A stretch of 50,077 bases of DNA, taken from NCBI GenBank assembly GCA_900314905.1, contig OMXA01000013.1, positions 1 through 50,077 on the forward strand, written 5' to 3'. The number at the start of each line of letters is the position of its first letter. Position 1 is the stretch's first letter. The notes beneath the pieces were generated by a model. That model had not been told where the DNA came from. It searched no databases and worked only from the letters and a program-made list of their open reading frames with translations. Positions 49,985 to 50,077 of this stretch are shown one piece after another. Both the position numbers and the translations under genes were made by a program. Source of the stretch: an uncultured Erysipelotrichaceae bacterium (GTDB lineage Bacteria; Bacillota_I; Bacilli_A; Erysipelotrichales; Erysipelotrichaceae).

Positions 49985-50077
49985 GGGGAGTAAACGAAAG
50001 TGGGTATAAGAAATCAGTATTTTCTGACATATTGAGCATCTGTCAGTAGAAGATGCCTGATTACTCGCTCTACTTTC

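Noticed and set aside
1-50077. CRISPR array, insertion sequence or prophage
   Set aside because: No regular repeats, transposase, integrase or phage structural genes were seen.

Overview
The window is about 50 kb of chromosome from a Gram-positive (Firmicutes) bacterium of moderate GC. Evidence includes a T-box leader, SepF/YlmH/DivIVA, Rex, a CCA-encoding tRNA, a type III glutamine synthetase, AmiC-like oligopeptide permeases and strong AGGAGG ribosome sites. The gene mix and protein style suggest Erysipelotrichia, but this is inferred from family knowledge and not proven. No prophage, insertion sequence, CRISPR array or rRNA was seen.

Layout: (1) 0.3-7.8 kb: t6A operon tsaE-tsaB-rimI-tsaD, then rex, asnS, a LicD-like transferase, an ABC-F ATPase and a 50-residue zinc-ribbon protein. 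(2) 8.1-8.2 kb: tRNA-Ser(CGA) on the minus strand. (3) 8.3-14.8 kb: TldD/TldE peptidase pair and a heterodimeric ABC exporter with one degenerate ATP site. (4) 14.9-22 kb: oligopeptide uptake system oppA-B-C-D-F, with a 431-nt gap after oppA. (5) 22-28.3 kb: a DUF1622 membrane protein (minus), an M42 aminopeptidase, sepF-ylmH-divIVA and T-box-controlled ileS. (6) 28.3-31.7 kb: minus-strand EEP hydrolase and metK behind a SAM-I-like riboswitch, then an AI-2E family membrane protein. (7) 31.7-34.5 kb: YwaF-like membrane protein, YfcE-like phosphodiesterase, an unknown protein and a tyrosine phosphatase. (8) 34.5-44.8 kb: a gene cluster matching the poorly understood enterobacterial yhf operon (yhfZ, yhfW, yhfY, yhfT, yhfU, php, yhfX, yhfS). 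It is expanded with a dipeptide-epimerase-like enolase, an amidase-signature-like protein and a zinc-ribbon membrane protein. (9) 45-50 kb: glnA type III, NifU-like and YuiD-like genes (all minus), then an S1-domain protein and pgi.

The most interesting part is region 8. Two promoters, in front of yhfW and in front of the zinc-ribbon/yhfY/yhfT/yhfU/php/yhfX/amidase/yhfS run, each carry the same inverted repeat, WATACA-N6-TGTATT, at or just after the expected transcription start. YhfZ, encoded just upstream, is the obvious candidate to bind it. The cluster holds a transporter, two PLP enzymes, a racemase-type enolase, a metal-dependent amidohydrolase, a phosphomutase-like enzyme and an amidase-like protein. 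Together they look like an uptake and catabolic pathway for a small substrate that nobody has firmly identified.

Other points of note are a compact metK riboswitch that appears to lack P4, several promoters whose -10 box sits so close to the start codon that the mRNA should be leaderless, and an isoleucyl-tRNA synthetase reading HAGT where HIGH is expected.
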